DNA of 64,000 nt from an uncultured Collinsella sp. Lineage in GTDB: Bacteria > Actinomycetota > Coriobacteriia > Coriobacteriales > Coriobacteriaceae. Of the stretch, positions 49,510-57,833 are shown piece after piece. How positions within the stretch are numbered: the stretch's first letter is position 1; the number at the start of each line of letters is the position of its first letter. Location of the stretch: positions 1 to 64,000 of the forward strand of contig CAKUGF010000007.1 in the NCBI GenBank assembly GCA_934654585.1, given 5' to 3'. A model generated the notes under the pieces. It made no database searches and was not told where the DNA came from. It worked only from the letters and a program-made list of their open reading frames with translations. The position numbers and the translations under genes were made by a program.

Positions 49510-50676
49510 TTAAGCGGTGAAGGGGTGAATCGTCACGCCCTTGACCACACGGTTGACCGTGCCGGTGGGGCTCGGCGTATCGGGCGTGTTGCCCACGCGC
49601 ACGGAGTTGAGCAGGCTGATGGCCTGGGCAAACATCACGAACGGCAGAGCAAGGTAGCCCTCGGGGAGTGCCTCATAGCCCTTGAAGGTGAAGGACTCAC
49701 CCTCGTAGACGGTGGCACCCTCCTGCTGAACGGCGACGGTGTGCTGAGCGATGTCGTCGCCACCGATCTCGTTGAGGATGTCGATGTCGTACTGACGGGT
49801 GTAGGCGTCGTTGTTAACGAAGACGAAGACGAGGGTCTTGTCGTCGACGAAGGACTTGGGTCCGTGACGATAGCCCATGGAGGTGTCGTAAGAGGTGGCA
49901 ACCAAGCCGTGAGCAAGCTCGAGGATCTTGAGCTGGCTCTCCTGAGCAAGGCCACCGAAGGAGCCGGAACCCAGGTAGGTCACGCGGTTGAAGTCGCCAG
50001 CCAGGTAGTCGGCGACCTCGGACTCACGAGCGATGACCTCCTCGCCCATCTTGGCGATGGTCTCAACCCATTCGGCCTTCTGCTCATCGGATGCCTCGTC
50101 AAAGATGAGGGTGGAGAGCAGGGTCATGCAGGTGTAGGAGCCGGTCATGGCGAAGCCCTTGTCGTTGGCGCGCGGGATGAGCAGCGTCAGCGCGTTGGGA
50201 TCATCGGCGGACTCGACGGCAAGCTTGCCCTCGGGAGCACAGGTGATGTTGAGGAACTTGACGTTGTGGACGAGCTCCTTGGCAACGGCGACGGCGGCAA
50301 GGCTCTCGGGGCTGTTGCCGGAGCGGGCGAAGGAAACCACGAGCGTGGGATCCTCGGCGCGCAGGAAGTCGCGCGGAGCGCTCACGATGTCGGTCGTGGC
50401 GATGGGCTTAAAGTCGTAGAGATCAGTGTTGCCAGCGTGACGCAGGTACGGAGCGCAGGTATCGCCCACGTAGTCAGACGTACCGGCACCAGTGAAGACA
50501 ACGGACAGACGGCCCTCGCCCATGGCGCGAGCCTCGGCCAGGAATGCCTCGATGGCCTCCTTGTTCTCGCGATAGATGTTGAGCGTATCACGCCAAAGCT
50601 CGGGCTGCTGAGCAATCTCGGCCGTGGTGATCTGGGCGCCGAGCTCGGTGAGCTCCTCGACACTCTTCTCGAACAT
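49510..50676 (-). CDS. agaS: AgaS-type SIS domain sugar deaminase/isomerase
   Basis: 388 aa with two SIS domains, as in AgaS and GlmS C-terminal halves. Motifs: VVFTGAGTSDYVGD (~59), VVSFARSGNSPES (~111), MTGSYTCM (~183), YLGSGSFGGLAQE (~233) and the catalytic-region GYRHGPKSF (~269). AgaS converts galactosamine-6-phosphate to tagatose-6-phosphate with release of ammonia, which would feed LacC. Start ATG with GAGAGG upstream. It sits between nagA and the GntR regulator, next to the mannose-family PTS operon. Confidence 0.9.
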   Translation of the reverse strand: MFEKSVEELTELGAQITTAEIAQQPELWRDTLNIYRENKEAIEAFLAEARAMGEGRLSVVFTGAGTSDYVGDTCAPYLRHAGNTDLYDFKPIATTDIVSAPRDFLRAEDPTLVVSFARSGNSPESLAAVAVAKELVHNVKFLNITCAPEGKLAVESADDPNALTLLIPRANDKGFAMTGSYTCMTLLSTLIFDEASDEQKAEWVETIAKMGEEVIARESEVADYLAGDFNRVTYLGSGSFGGLAQESQLKILELAHGLVATSYDTSMGYRHGPKSFVDDKTLVFVFVNNDAYTRQYDIDILNEIGGDDIAQHTVAVQQEGATVYEGESFTFKGYEALPEGYLALPFVMFAQAISLLNSVRVGNTPDTPSPTGTVNRVVKGVTIHPFTA

Positions 50677-50737
50677 TTCTAATACCTCTCTCTAGAAGTA
50701 ATCCTCTGACGTGCAATTATACACTTCGGTTGGTTAT

Positions 50738-50751
50738 CTGGTAGTAACCAG
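50738..50751. promoter_or_regulatory. GntR operator candidate upstream of agaS
   Basis: Perfect palindrome CTGGT-AGTA-ACCAG in the gap between agaS and the GntR gene. The same core (ACTGGTAGTAACCA) is at 55029-55042 upstream of the PTS operon. Confidence 0.75.
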
Positions 50752-50790
50752 TTAAATGCAAAGAATCATCACATGAAAACACGGGAGACG

Positions 50791-51522
50791 TTAAACGTTG
50801 CGCTGGTGATAGACCTTGTATTTAAACTGATCGGCACGAGCAACCGAGAGCGTATACTCCACAACCTCGTTTGACTCGTTATATGTAGTCCTGACCAAAT
50901 CGAGCACGGGCGAACCCTCAACGATGCCCAAGAGATGGGCGTCGGTGGGACGCGCGATGCTCGCATAGAATTCCTCTTCGGCCACGCGTATCTTTTGCTG
51001 AAAGTCTTGTTCAATCACATCGTAAAGCGGCTTGCGCTCCAAGAGCGGTCGCTTGAGGGACAGAAATTGACGAACCGGTAGATAGCTGCGTTCGACCATC
51101 ATGGGCATGTTGTCGGCAGAACGAAGGCGCTTGAGCTTAAAGATACGGTCGCCGATGCGGCATCCCATATGCTCGGCCAGATTCTTATCGGCCTCCATCT
51201 CGCAAAACTCGAGAATCGTAGTCTCTGGATCGCGACCCATCGCACGCATCTGCTCGGTAAAGCTGTAGGACTGCATAAGATTGGTTGCTTTTGCCGAACG
51301 GTCGGTCACAAAGGTGCCGCGACCGTGCTGCCGAACCACCAGTCCCAAACGCTCCAGCTCCTGCAGAGCCAGGCGCACCGTGGTGCGCGAGAGACCATAG
51401 CGCTCCGAAAGTTCGCGCTCGGAAGGAATCATGTCACCGGCGTGATATTCGTGGTCAATCTTTTCGGTCAGAATATCGACCAGCTGATCGTACAGCGGTT
51501 GCTTGCGCGCTCCGATCGCCAT
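50791..51522 (-). CDS. GntR/HutC-subfamily transcriptional regulator (UTRA domain)
   Basis: 243 aa. N-terminal winged helix (~10-75; PSERELSERYGLSRTTVRLA, QHGRGTFVTD) and a C-terminal UTRA sensor domain (ERSYLPVRQFLSL, VVEYTLSVARADQFKYKVY). This is the NagR/AgaR2-type layout, which senses amino-sugar phosphates. It is flanked by agaS and the PTS operon on the same strand, and identical palindromic sites lie in front of both. Probable repressor of this amino-sugar regulon. Start ATG with GGGAGGA upstream. Confidence 0.9.
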   Translation of the reverse strand: MAIGARKQPLYDQLVDILTEKIDHEYHAGDMIPSERELSERYGLSRTTVRLALQELERLGLVVRQHGRGTFVTDRSAKATNLMQSYSFTEQMRAMGRDPETTILEFCEMEADKNLAEHMGCRIGDRIFKLKRLRSADNMPMMVERSYLPVRQFLSLKRPLLERKPLYDVIEQDFQQKIRVAEEEFYASIARPTDAHLLGIVEGSPVLDLVRTTYNESNEVVEYTLSVARADQFKYKVYHQRNV

Positions 51523-51606
51523 CCTATCCTCCCTTTTGCTCGAATTTAGCTACTACCTAGGGTGTTTAGCATTATCTGACTGCTGCACCCGAATCATCAA
51601 GAAAAC

Positions 51607-51640
51607 AAAAGCCGCGCGCTCTTTCGAGCACGCGGCTTTT
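51607..51640 (-). terminator. Terminator at the end of the mannose-family PTS operon
   Basis: AAAAGCCGCG / CGCGGCTTTT with GCTC/GAGC in the arms. Confidence 0.85.
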
Positions 51641-51706
51641 AACATACACATGGCTTAAGGGGTCGGGGTGTGAGCCGCGTAGGGACACACCCCTCAAGCT
51701 AGAGCC

Positions 51707-52789
51707 TTACCAGATGCTCGGCCAGAGACCAAGCGGGCCAGCGCCCAGGATGCCCAGGACGAAGAGCAGGAGAATGCCCTTGGTCGGGGTCCAGCTGTGC
51801 TTAGCGAACATGTAGTAAAGCAGCAGCGTAAGCATAAGCGGGACGAGCTTGGGGACGATGGTGTTGAGGGTGTCGGCAACAGAGAAGTTGACCGGATCCT
51901 CGGTAACGGTGCCGTAGGTAACGGACTCCATGCCGTTGCCCAGATCGGTGACGCCGCACTCGACAGCGTTGCCGTCAGCATCGGAAGCGGTGAGGGCGTT
52001 GCCGTCCTCATCGGTCATGGCGATGGTGCCAGCCTCGGCGGTCTCGGTGTCGATGCCCTCCATACCGGTGAAGTTCTCGGCCTCCTTCTCGGAGACGATC
52101 ACGGTATTGGCGGAGAGGCCACGGGTGGTGCCGTTGGGGATCTGGAGGTTGATCTGGGTGCCACCCATGGTGACGACCAGGCAACCGACGACGAAGACGC
52201 CCATAATGGAAGCGGCACGGGTGAAGGCCTGCATGTTGGCGGTCAGAGCGTCAATAGCGCTGGTGCCAAGCTTGTAGGACCAGTTCATGAGCCAGAAACG
52301 CAGAGCGAACTGGACGGCGTTGAAGATCACCAGGAAGATGATCGGCGCAGCGGCGTTGCCGTTGATGGCCATGTTGGAGGTGATGCCGGCCGTGATAGGC
52401 ACGAGCGTCAGCCAGAACAGGGCGTCACCGATACCACCGAGCGGGCCCATTGCGGCGACGCGGACGGCGCGGATCGTGGGGATGTCAACCTTGTTCTGCT
52501 CGAGCGAAAGCACGATGCCCATAACAAAGGTGACGAGGAACGGGTGGGTGTTGAAGAACTCCAGGTTGTGGCTCATGGAAGCCGCGAGGTCGTTCTTGTT
52601 GGTGTGGATCTTCTCCAGACCGGGGATGATGGAGTAGAGCCAGCCAGCGGCCTGCATACGCTCGTAGTTGAACGAGGCCTGCAGGAAGCAGGAGCGCCAA
52701 GCCATCTTGTTGAGGGTCTTCTGGTCGAGCTGCGGAGCAGGAGTGAGATCCTCGTAGTGCTCCGGGATCACATACTCATTAGATGCCAT
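51707..52789 (-). CDS. PTS mannose/fructose/sorbose-family EIID component
   Basis: 360 aa from the ATG at 52789, which overlaps the EIIC stop by about ten bases. Starts with the EIID signature region LNKMAWRSCFLQASFNYERM and MGIVLSLEQNK; the C-terminus is hydrophobic (LLYYMFAKHS, GPLGLWPSIW). It is longer than the usual 270-300 aa: an acidic, Asp/Thr/Gly-rich insert of about 80 residues (~240-320; EAENFTGMEGIDTE and TDEDGNALTASDADG) lies before the last helices. With EIIC it forms the membrane channel. Confidence 0.9.
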   Translation of the reverse strand: MASNEYVIPEHYEDLTPAPQLDQKTLNKMAWRSCFLQASFNYERMQAAGWLYSIIPGLEKIHTNKNDLAASMSHNLEFFNTHPFLVTFVMGIVLSLEQNKVDIPTIRAVRVAAMGPLGGIGDALFWLTLVPITAGITSNMAINGNAAAPIIFLVIFNAVQFALRFWLMNWSYKLGTSAIDALTANMQAFTRAASIMGVFVVGCLVVTMGGTQINLQIPNGTTRGLSANTVIVSEKEAENFTGMEGIDTETAEAGTIAMTDEDGNALTASDADGNAVECGVTDLGNGMESVTYGTVTEDPVNFSVADTLNTIVPKLVPLMLTLLLYYMFAKHSWTPTKGILLLFVLGILGAGPLGLWPSIW

Positions 52790-53579
52790 CTTCGAAGTCA
52801 CCTCCGTCAGAAACAGCTGCACCCTTCAGCTCGGTCTGCTGCTGGAAGTCCCAGAAAGCGATGCCGAAGCCGATGAGAGCAAGGATGAGCAGGGCAGGGG
52901 TTGCCAGAGAATCGTTGGCAACGGTGATGAGCGCGAGGCCGAAGCCCATGAGGAAGAAGCCCCACATATCGCGGTTCATCATAACCTTGAGCAGGACGGC
53001 GAAGCCGACGAAGCGCATCATGCCGCCTGCAGCGGAGAGACCGGTCTGCAGCCAAGTCGGGATGGCGGAAGCGATGGTCTGACCGATGGTGGCGCCAGCG
53101 ATGAAGAACAGGGTGACGACGACAGCGAAGATCAGGCCGAGCAGAGCCATGGCGAAGTAGTTCAGACGCTCGATGCCCTTGGTGTCAGCGTTGTGGGCCA
53201 TGTTGTCCGCGGAGGACATGAGCGGCGACATAAGCGTGAAGACCAGGGTAACGCCGAGCTGACCAAGCAGAGCGAACGGAATGGCAAGGCCGACGGCCGC
53301 GTTGGGCTCGAGGCCCGTAGCGATAGCGAGAATGGCTGCCATGATGCCGCCGATGACGGCGTTAGGCGGCTGAGCGCCTCCGATCGGCATGTTGCCGATC
53401 GTCATGAGCTGATAAGTACCACCCACGAGAAGACCGGTGTTGAGGTCGCCAAGGATAAGACCGATGACGGCGCCGGTGACGATGGGCTGATAGAGAGACT
53501 CGAGGAAGTTAAACTGGTCGATTGCCGCGATGAACGTGACGACGAAGACCAGAGCGACCTGGATGATCGAGTATTCCAT
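52779..53579 (-). CDS. PTS mannose/fructose/sorbose-family EIIC component
   Basis: 266 aa, typical length. Hydrophobic EIIC with several helices; the conserved early segment is GAVIGLILGDLNTGLLVGGT (~35) followed by GGAQPPNAVIGGI. Start ATG with AAAGGAGG upstream. Part of the operon EIIA-yajC-EIIB-EIIC-EIID read on the minus strand. Substrate is likely an amino sugar or a glycosaminoglycan/mucin-derived sugar, given agaS, nagA and the GntR regulator next door. Confidence 0.92.
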   Translation of the reverse strand: MEYSIIQVALVFVVTFIAAIDQFNFLESLYQPIVTGAVIGLILGDLNTGLLVGGTYQLMTIGNMPIGGAQPPNAVIGGIMAAILAIATGLEPNAAVGLAIPFALLGQLGVTLVFTLMSPLMSSADNMAHNADTKGIERLNYFAMALLGLIFAVVVTLFFIAGATIGQTIASAIPTWLQTGLSAAGGMMRFVGFAVLLKVMMNRDMWGFFLMGFGLALITVANDSLATPALLILALIGFGIAFWDFQQQTELKGAAVSDGGDFEDGI

Positions 53580-53669
53580 CTTGCTCCTCCTTTCAAAATG
53601 TATGTACGCACTTTGGATTTCACGTACAGAATGTCAGGGTTTCACTCCTGACAACGTGGATCACGAGGA

Positions 53670-54152
53670 TTACGAGAAGAGCTTGCTCGTATCCTCAACA
53701 GGCGTGCTCGGAACGCGCCTGATCTCCAACTCCACCCCCAATTCCTGCAGCTCTTTAAACGCAGCGACATCCTCGTCGTTAACTGCGACGGAGGTGGCGA
53801 CTTGGCGCTTTCCTTCCGACATGTGCATGTTGCCGATGTTTACCTTCTTTATAGGCACACCGCCCTTGACGAGCGTAAGCACGTCTTCCGGTGTTTCGGC
53901 CACGATGAAGATCTTCTGGCGCGGGCTCGCCTTGCCAATGACGTCGATGGTCTTCTGCAGCGAGAAGAAACGCGTAGCGACGCCGGTGGGAGCGGCCATC
54001 TTCATGAGGTTCTGGCGCATGGTGTTGGTCGACACGTCGTCGTTGGCGACGAGGATGAGGTTGGAGCCCAGGGTGGAGTTCCACTGGGTGGCAACCTGAC
54101 CATGAACCAGTCGGTTATCGATGCGGGTAAGAAGAATGTTGGGTTCTGCCAT
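53670..54152 (-). CDS. PTS mannose/fructose/sorbose-family EIIB component
   Basis: 160 aa. Active-site His at residue 17 in RIDNRLVHGQV, followed by TLGSNLILVANDDV and VKGGVPIKKVNIGNMHMSEG. It takes phosphate from the EIIA at 54470 and gives it to the incoming sugar. Start ATG with GAAAGGAAGC upstream. A paralogue with Tyr in place of the His is at 43917. Confidence 0.93.
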   Translation of the reverse strand: MAEPNILLTRIDNRLVHGQVATQWNSTLGSNLILVANDDVSTNTMRQNLMKMAAPTGVATRFFSLQKTIDVIGKASPRQKIFIVAETPEDVLTLVKGGVPIKKVNIGNMHMSEGKRQVATSVAVNDEDVAAFKELQELGVELEIRRVPSTPVEDTSKLFS

Positions 54153-54188
54153 GTTGATCAGCTTCCTTTCGTTGATTGCTGACGACAG

Positions 54189-54470
54189 TTACTTAATCTC
54201 CTGGATCGCGTAACGCGAAACATCTACGACGGCACCGGATCGGACTTTAATCTGGACCTTTTCGCCTTCGATGCCCTTGACGGTTCCGTAGATACCGCCG
54301 GCGAAAAGGACCTCCTGACCCGGCTTGAGCTCGGTGTGCAGCTCTTTGAAGTACTTCTGCTTCTTCTTCATGTTGATCTGAGACCAGATGGTGTAAATAA
54401 CACCCATGATGACAAGCAGGCCCAAAAGAGCGACCGAAGAGCTCAGGACACTGGCTCCGAAATCGGCCAT
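54189..54470 (-). CDS. yajC: YajC-like preprotein translocase accessory protein
   Basis: 93 aa. One N-terminal membrane helix (ALLGLLVIMGVIYTIWSQ, ~14-31), then a soluble YajC domain (KKKQKYFKELHTELKPGQEV and GGIYGTVKGI). YajC binds SecDF in the general secretion pathway. Here it lies between EIIA and EIIB of the PTS operon, overlapping the EIIA stop (TAATG). The same insertion of yajC occurs in streptococcal hyaluronate-type PTS operons (recalled knowledge). Whether it serves the PTS or Sec is unknown. Confidence 0.85.
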   Translation of the reverse strand: MADFGASVLSSSVALLGLLVIMGVIYTIWSQINMKKKQKYFKELHTELKPGQEVLFAGGIYGTVKGIEGEKVQIKVRSGAVVDVSRYAIQEIK

Positions 54471-54913
54471 TAGATGCCATCCTCGTCGTCGAAGATATCC
54501 TCTTCCTCGGCACCAGCGACGGAGGCGACCGTCTGGGCGGTGATGCCCGTCTGGCCAACGGTCACGGCCTGCTCGCCAAGCTCGGCAAGTGTGGCGTTAC
54601 CGCGGAGGAACAGAAGCTCAATAACCATAGGGAGGTTAGTGCCAGTCAGAATCTCGACGTTGTCGACATCCTGGGCAATCATCATCGACTGATTGAAGGG
54701 GGTACCACCAAGCAGGTCGGTAAAGACGAGCACGCCATCGCACTCCTCGCGCATGGCGGTGATGGCGGCGCGGAGATCCTCACCGTAGGAGGCAGCCTGG
54801 TCACCCTCGAAAGGCACGACGGTAAAAGCGGGCTGGTCGCCAGCGACCATAGCGATAGCGCTTGCAAGGCCGGGTGCGAACTGTCCATGACCGGTAAGAA
54901 TAAAGCCAACCAT
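54470..54913 (-). CDS. PTS mannose-family EIIA component
   Basis: 147 aa. Phospho-acceptor His at residue 9 in LTGHGQFAPGLASA; FTDLLGGTPFNQSMM (~66) and TGTNLPMVIELL (~90) are typical of ManX-type EIIA. An acidic tail follows (AGAEEEDIFDDEDGI). It accepts phosphate from HPr and passes it to EIIB. First gene of the operon; start ATG with GGAAGGGA upstream. A GntR-type palindrome lies about 115 bases upstream. Confidence 0.93.
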   Translation of the reverse strand: MVGFILTGHGQFAPGLASAIAMVAGDQPAFTVVPFEGDQAASYGEDLRAAITAMREECDGVLVFTDLLGGTPFNQSMMIAQDVDNVEILTGTNLPMVIELLFLRGNATLAELGEQAVTVGQTGITAQTVASVAGAEEEDIFDDEDGI

Positions 54914-55028
54914 TCAAATTTCCCTTCCGAAGGTGTGTACGATCTGAGTTCGATGGTTTTCGGAAGCCAGCGGGCGGGCGCCCTTAAAGCTTCTTTGAAA
55001 GCGTTCTTTGAAGACCAGTGGTCTCTCA

Positions 55029-55042
55029 ACTGGTAGTAACCA
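55029..55042. promoter_or_regulatory. GntR operator candidate upstream of the mannose-family PTS operon
   Basis: ACTGGTAGTAACCA matches the palindrome at 50738-50751. Further ACCAGTT half-sites are at about 55310-55328. Confidence 0.7.
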
Positions 55043-55615
55043 CGTGACGTGTTGTTGTCACTATATCACCACAGAAGAGGTCGCTTTCGTTGATTCATAC
55101 AGTAAAACGTTTTTGCACCGCTCACGGCAAAAAATCGACCGTTTACCGCTCGTTAACACTTCTACCTGCGGTTTTGAAACCGTTTCGAAATGATTCGGCG
55201 TCCGATCGGGTCTTGCTCTGCGTCTAAACAACGTAGGGTGGCTAAAAATCGCGTGTAGAAAAAATGCAGGTCATTATGAAGATTTGTGAATTGGTCTTTT
55301 TGACTTAATACCAGTTAGAACCAGTTTTGAGATTATCGGTGAACGGTAGTTTTTGACCGTTCACCGGTCATTTGCAATCATTTACAGCCGTTTTTCCTGA
55401 TGAATTGGGGAACGTGGTGGAGCACTTGCATATTCGAGAGATATCTCAGCTCTTAGCCTATACCCCATGTGTCTGACACCGGTACTCAATACAAGATCAT
55501 TGCCTCCGGCTTCATGGAGCAAGCATTATCTTCTCGATATTCGTAACTATTTATCGTTTATCGTTAATTTTATTGTAAGATACAAGTATCAGAAGAAGTA
55601 ATGATTGGAGGAGTC
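55043..55615. other. AT-richer intergenic region with ACCGTTYACC motifs
   Basis: No gene supported. AAATCGACCGTTTACCG at 55133-55148; perfect 11-bp inverted repeat CGGTGAACGGT / ACCGTTCACCG at 55337-55366. Just before the next gene there is TTTATCGTTTATCGTTAA (about 55550), a short direct repeat that may be the operator of the YozG-like regulator. Confidence 0.5.
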
Positions 55616-56254
55616 ATGATTCGCAGCAACAAATATGAATCGAATGAAGTCATCAATCGTGAACAGACAATAACCGAGCTGAAGAAACTCGCACGTATGT
55701 GCAAATGGGTCTCAGCCGGCATTGCCGCGCTGATTGCTCTGGGGGTCTTTGCGGTCGCGGCAATCTATCTTCTGGTTATAAGGCCTAGTTTTTTCCAGGG
55801 AATGCACCTTCAATCCATAGATCTCAAGAGCGGCGAAGGGCCGTGCCTCGCTCTCGTCGGCTCCGATGCGCAGTCCCCGCTTATGCTCGTTGCAGGCGAT
55901 GGCCACACGGCCATAGGCAGTCTCTTGATGGCTTGCCTCGCGTTTGCTATCGCACTAAGCGTTTGTAGTCTTTTCTCCAGTATCGAAAAGACAGGCAGGC
56001 CCTTTGAACTTGAATGCATCTGCATCCTCCGTCAAGCAGGACACCTGTTCTTTATTGGTGGTGCCGTCGTGAAGCCTTTTGGTGCCATGGTCACGGGATT
56101 GATTCTTGCCGGATTTGGCGGGTGCTTTACAGATGCCTTCGCTGGACAGCTATTCGAACCTTCCATGCTCTTTGCAGGTCTGATCATAAGCCTAGTCGCC
56201 ATCGTTTTCCGCTATGGGTGTATCCTGCAAAAACAAGATGACGAGCTGCTCTAG
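55616..56254 (+). CDS. DUF2975-like membrane protein
   Basis: 212 aa, ATG with TTGGAGGAG upstream. Four hydrophobic segments: ~32-55 (GIAALIALGVFAVAAIYLLV), ~103-122 (LLMACLAFAIALSVC), ~143-170 and ~185-205. This size and helix pattern, followed by a small XRE-type HTH gene, is the arrangement of DUF2975/YozG pairs. Function unknown, possibly a membrane sensor controlling the regulator. The region is more AT-rich than its surroundings. Confidence 0.7.
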   Translation: MIRSNKYESNEVINREQTITELKKLARMCKWVSAGIAALIALGVFAVAAIYLLVIRPSFFQGMHLQSIDLKSGEGPCLALVGSDAQSPLMLVAGDGHTAIGSLLMACLAFAIALSVCSLFSSIEKTGRPFELECICILRQAGHLFFIGGAVVKPFGAMVTGLILAGFGGCFTDAFAGQLFEPSMLFAGLIISLVAIVFRYGCILQKQDDELL

Positions 56255-56262
56255 GGGGATTC

Positions 56263-56502
56263 ATGATTGTTCTGCGACTCGATCGCATGCTCGCCGAACG
56301 CAAGATCTCATCCAAGGAACTTGCAGAACGCGTGGGTATCTCCCAGGTCAATATGTCGCGCATCAAGACGGGCAAGGTTTCTGCCGTGCGCTTTTCAACT
56401 CTTGACGCGATATGCCGGGCGCTCGACTGCCAACCGGGCGATGTACTGGAATATATATCCGACGATGAAGCCGATAGCCTTTTTGGACTTAAGGATGAAT
56501 AG
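56263..56502 (+). CDS. XRE/Cro family HTH regulator (YozG-like)
   Basis: 79 aa single-domain HTH: MLAERKISSKELAERVGISQ, then VNMSRIKTGKVSAVRFSTLD and ICRALDCQPGDVLEY, the standard YozG pattern. It begins 8 bases after the membrane protein gene and is co-transcribed with it. It probably binds the ATCGTTTATCGTTAA direct repeat ahead of the pair. Target genes beyond that are not apparent. Confidence 0.88.
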   Translation: MIVLRLDRMLAERKISSKELAERVGISQVNMSRIKTGKVSAVRFSTLDAICRALDCQPGDVLEYISDDEADSLFGLKDE

Positions 56503-56538
56503 CCATAATTAAGCCGCCAATCACGCCCTCAACGCAAA

Positions 56539-56572
56539 AAGCCCGCTAGAACGTTGTCCGTTCTAGCGGGCT
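56539..56572. terminator. Bidirectional terminator between convergent genes
   Basis: AAGCCCGCTAGAAC / GTTCTAGCGGGCTT stem, 7-base loop, A-run before and T-rich after. Confidence 0.8.
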
Positions 56573-56614
56573 TAATCAGAAAGATCGGTTGCGCGCAGTA
56601 GTGCAGGCAAACCT

Positions 56615-57706
56615 TTACGCAAACAGGCCGTAGATGCTGATGTTGGCCTTGGCGTACAGGCCGTTGGCGTACTCGGTCCACTTGGAGCTGGCGCTCGAGG
56701 CCTGGGAGGAATACTGCTGATAGGCGGTGTAGTAGGCGGTCATGGCCTGCTTGTAGGTGGCGCTATCGGCCGTAAAGGCATCGTCGGCGAACGCCTTAGC
56801 GTAGGTGCCATCGGCGTCCTTCCAAGTGCCCTTCTCGCTATCCCACTCGTCGCCGGCAAGGTTGATGATGTAATCGGCGTAGTCCTTGCTCGCGGTCTCC
56901 TCGTTGCCGTCAGAAGGCTCGGTCGGGGCGGTTGGCATGCTTGCGGAGCTATCGCCCACCTTCTTCTTGTAGAGCTTCTGCAGCGTCGCGGACTGGCGGA
57001 CGATCTGCTTGGCCTGGTCCTTGGACACGCCATACTGCGTGGCCATGGTCTTGTAGTCCGAAGTGCCGATAGAGTCCTCGGCGTACTTCTTCATCTCCTT
57101 GGAAGAGACGGTAATGCCCTCGTCCTCGGCGGCGTCCAGCAGAATCTGGTTGCGCACGTAGGACAGGATAACGTCTGCGGAAGGAGCGGCGTAGTTGCCG
57201 TCGTCGTCCTTGACAGTATCGAGGCTGTACTGGCTCTCGATGGCCTCGCGCGCGGTAATGTCGCTCTTCTTGCCGTTGTAGCTGTAGCTCGCCACGGTCG
57301 AATCGAGCTGATCCTCGGTCAGGGTCGAAGAGCCAATGCCCTTGCCGCCAAAGCCACCGTTGCCGATAAAGAAGCCGACCACAGCAGCGATCACGACGGC
57401 GACCACAAAGGCGGCAATCATCGTCTTCTTGTGCTTGGATGCGTGGTCGTCCTCGTCGGTATCGACGTCGTCGTCCTCGTCCTGCGGCTCGGGCATGAGG
57501 TTCTCGTCGGCAGCGTCCGCGGCGATCTGAGCCTCCAGGCGGGCGTCCTCTTCCTCGGCGGTCGTGCCAGCGGCAATGTGCTCGGCAGACGTACCGGCGA
57601 CCAGGTCGATCTTCTCTTCCTCGTCACCGTCGGGGCCTTCGCCGCGCTCGATGATCTGGATGCCGTCGATCTCGTCCTTCTCGTCCTTCTTTTGAATCAG
57701 ACCCAT
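56615..57706 (-). CDS. SurA N-terminal-like membrane-anchored protein
   Basis: 363 aa. Acidic cytoplasmic N-terminus (~1-90), one membrane helix (MIAAFVVAVVIAAVVGFFIG, ~96-115), then an extracytoplasmic helical domain resembling the chaperone part of SurA/PrsA (YVRNQILLDAAEDEGITVSS, KKYAEDSIGTSDYK, VSKDQAKQIVRQSATLQKLY). No parvulin catalytic domain is seen. Likely a secretion or folding helper. Start ATG with CAAGGAG upstream. Monocistronic. Confidence 0.72.
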   Translation of the reverse strand: MGLIQKKDEKDEIDGIQIIERGEGPDGDEEEKIDLVAGTSAEHIAAGTTAEEEDARLEAQIAADAADENLMPEPQDEDDDVDTDEDDHASKHKKTMIAAFVVAVVIAAVVGFFIGNGGFGGKGIGSSTLTEDQLDSTVASYSYNGKKSDITAREAIESQYSLDTVKDDDGNYAAPSADVILSYVRNQILLDAAEDEGITVSSKEMKKYAEDSIGTSDYKTMATQYGVSKDQAKQIVRQSATLQKLYKKKVGDSSASMPTAPTEPSDGNEETASKDYADYIINLAGDEWDSEKGTWKDADGTYAKAFADDAFTADSATYKQAMTAYYTAYQQYSSQASSASSKWTEYANGLYAKANISIYGLFA

Positions 57707-57746
57707 AGTCAGTTACTCCTTGATGGGAAACAAAGTCCTCAATAGA

Positions 57747-57821
57747 ATACGCCCGACGGAGCGCCGGGCGTATTGTTTCTTAGGTTAAACGCAAACACTT
57801 AAGTACTATTTAGGCGTTTGC
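57747..57821 (-). terminator. Two hairpins after isocitrate dehydrogenase
   Basis: AATACGCCCG / CGGGCGTATT at 57747-57774 and CGCAAACG...GTTTGCG at 57790-57821, in the gap between the IDH stop and the SurA-like gene. Confidence 0.55.
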
Positions 57822-57833
57822 GGGCCATTTGCT

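Noticed and set aside
54994..55190. cre-like sites (GAAAGCGTTC at 55000, GAAACCGTTTCG at about 55175)
   Set aside because: Only partial matches to the Firmicutes consensus and it is unknown whether this organism uses CcpA-type control.
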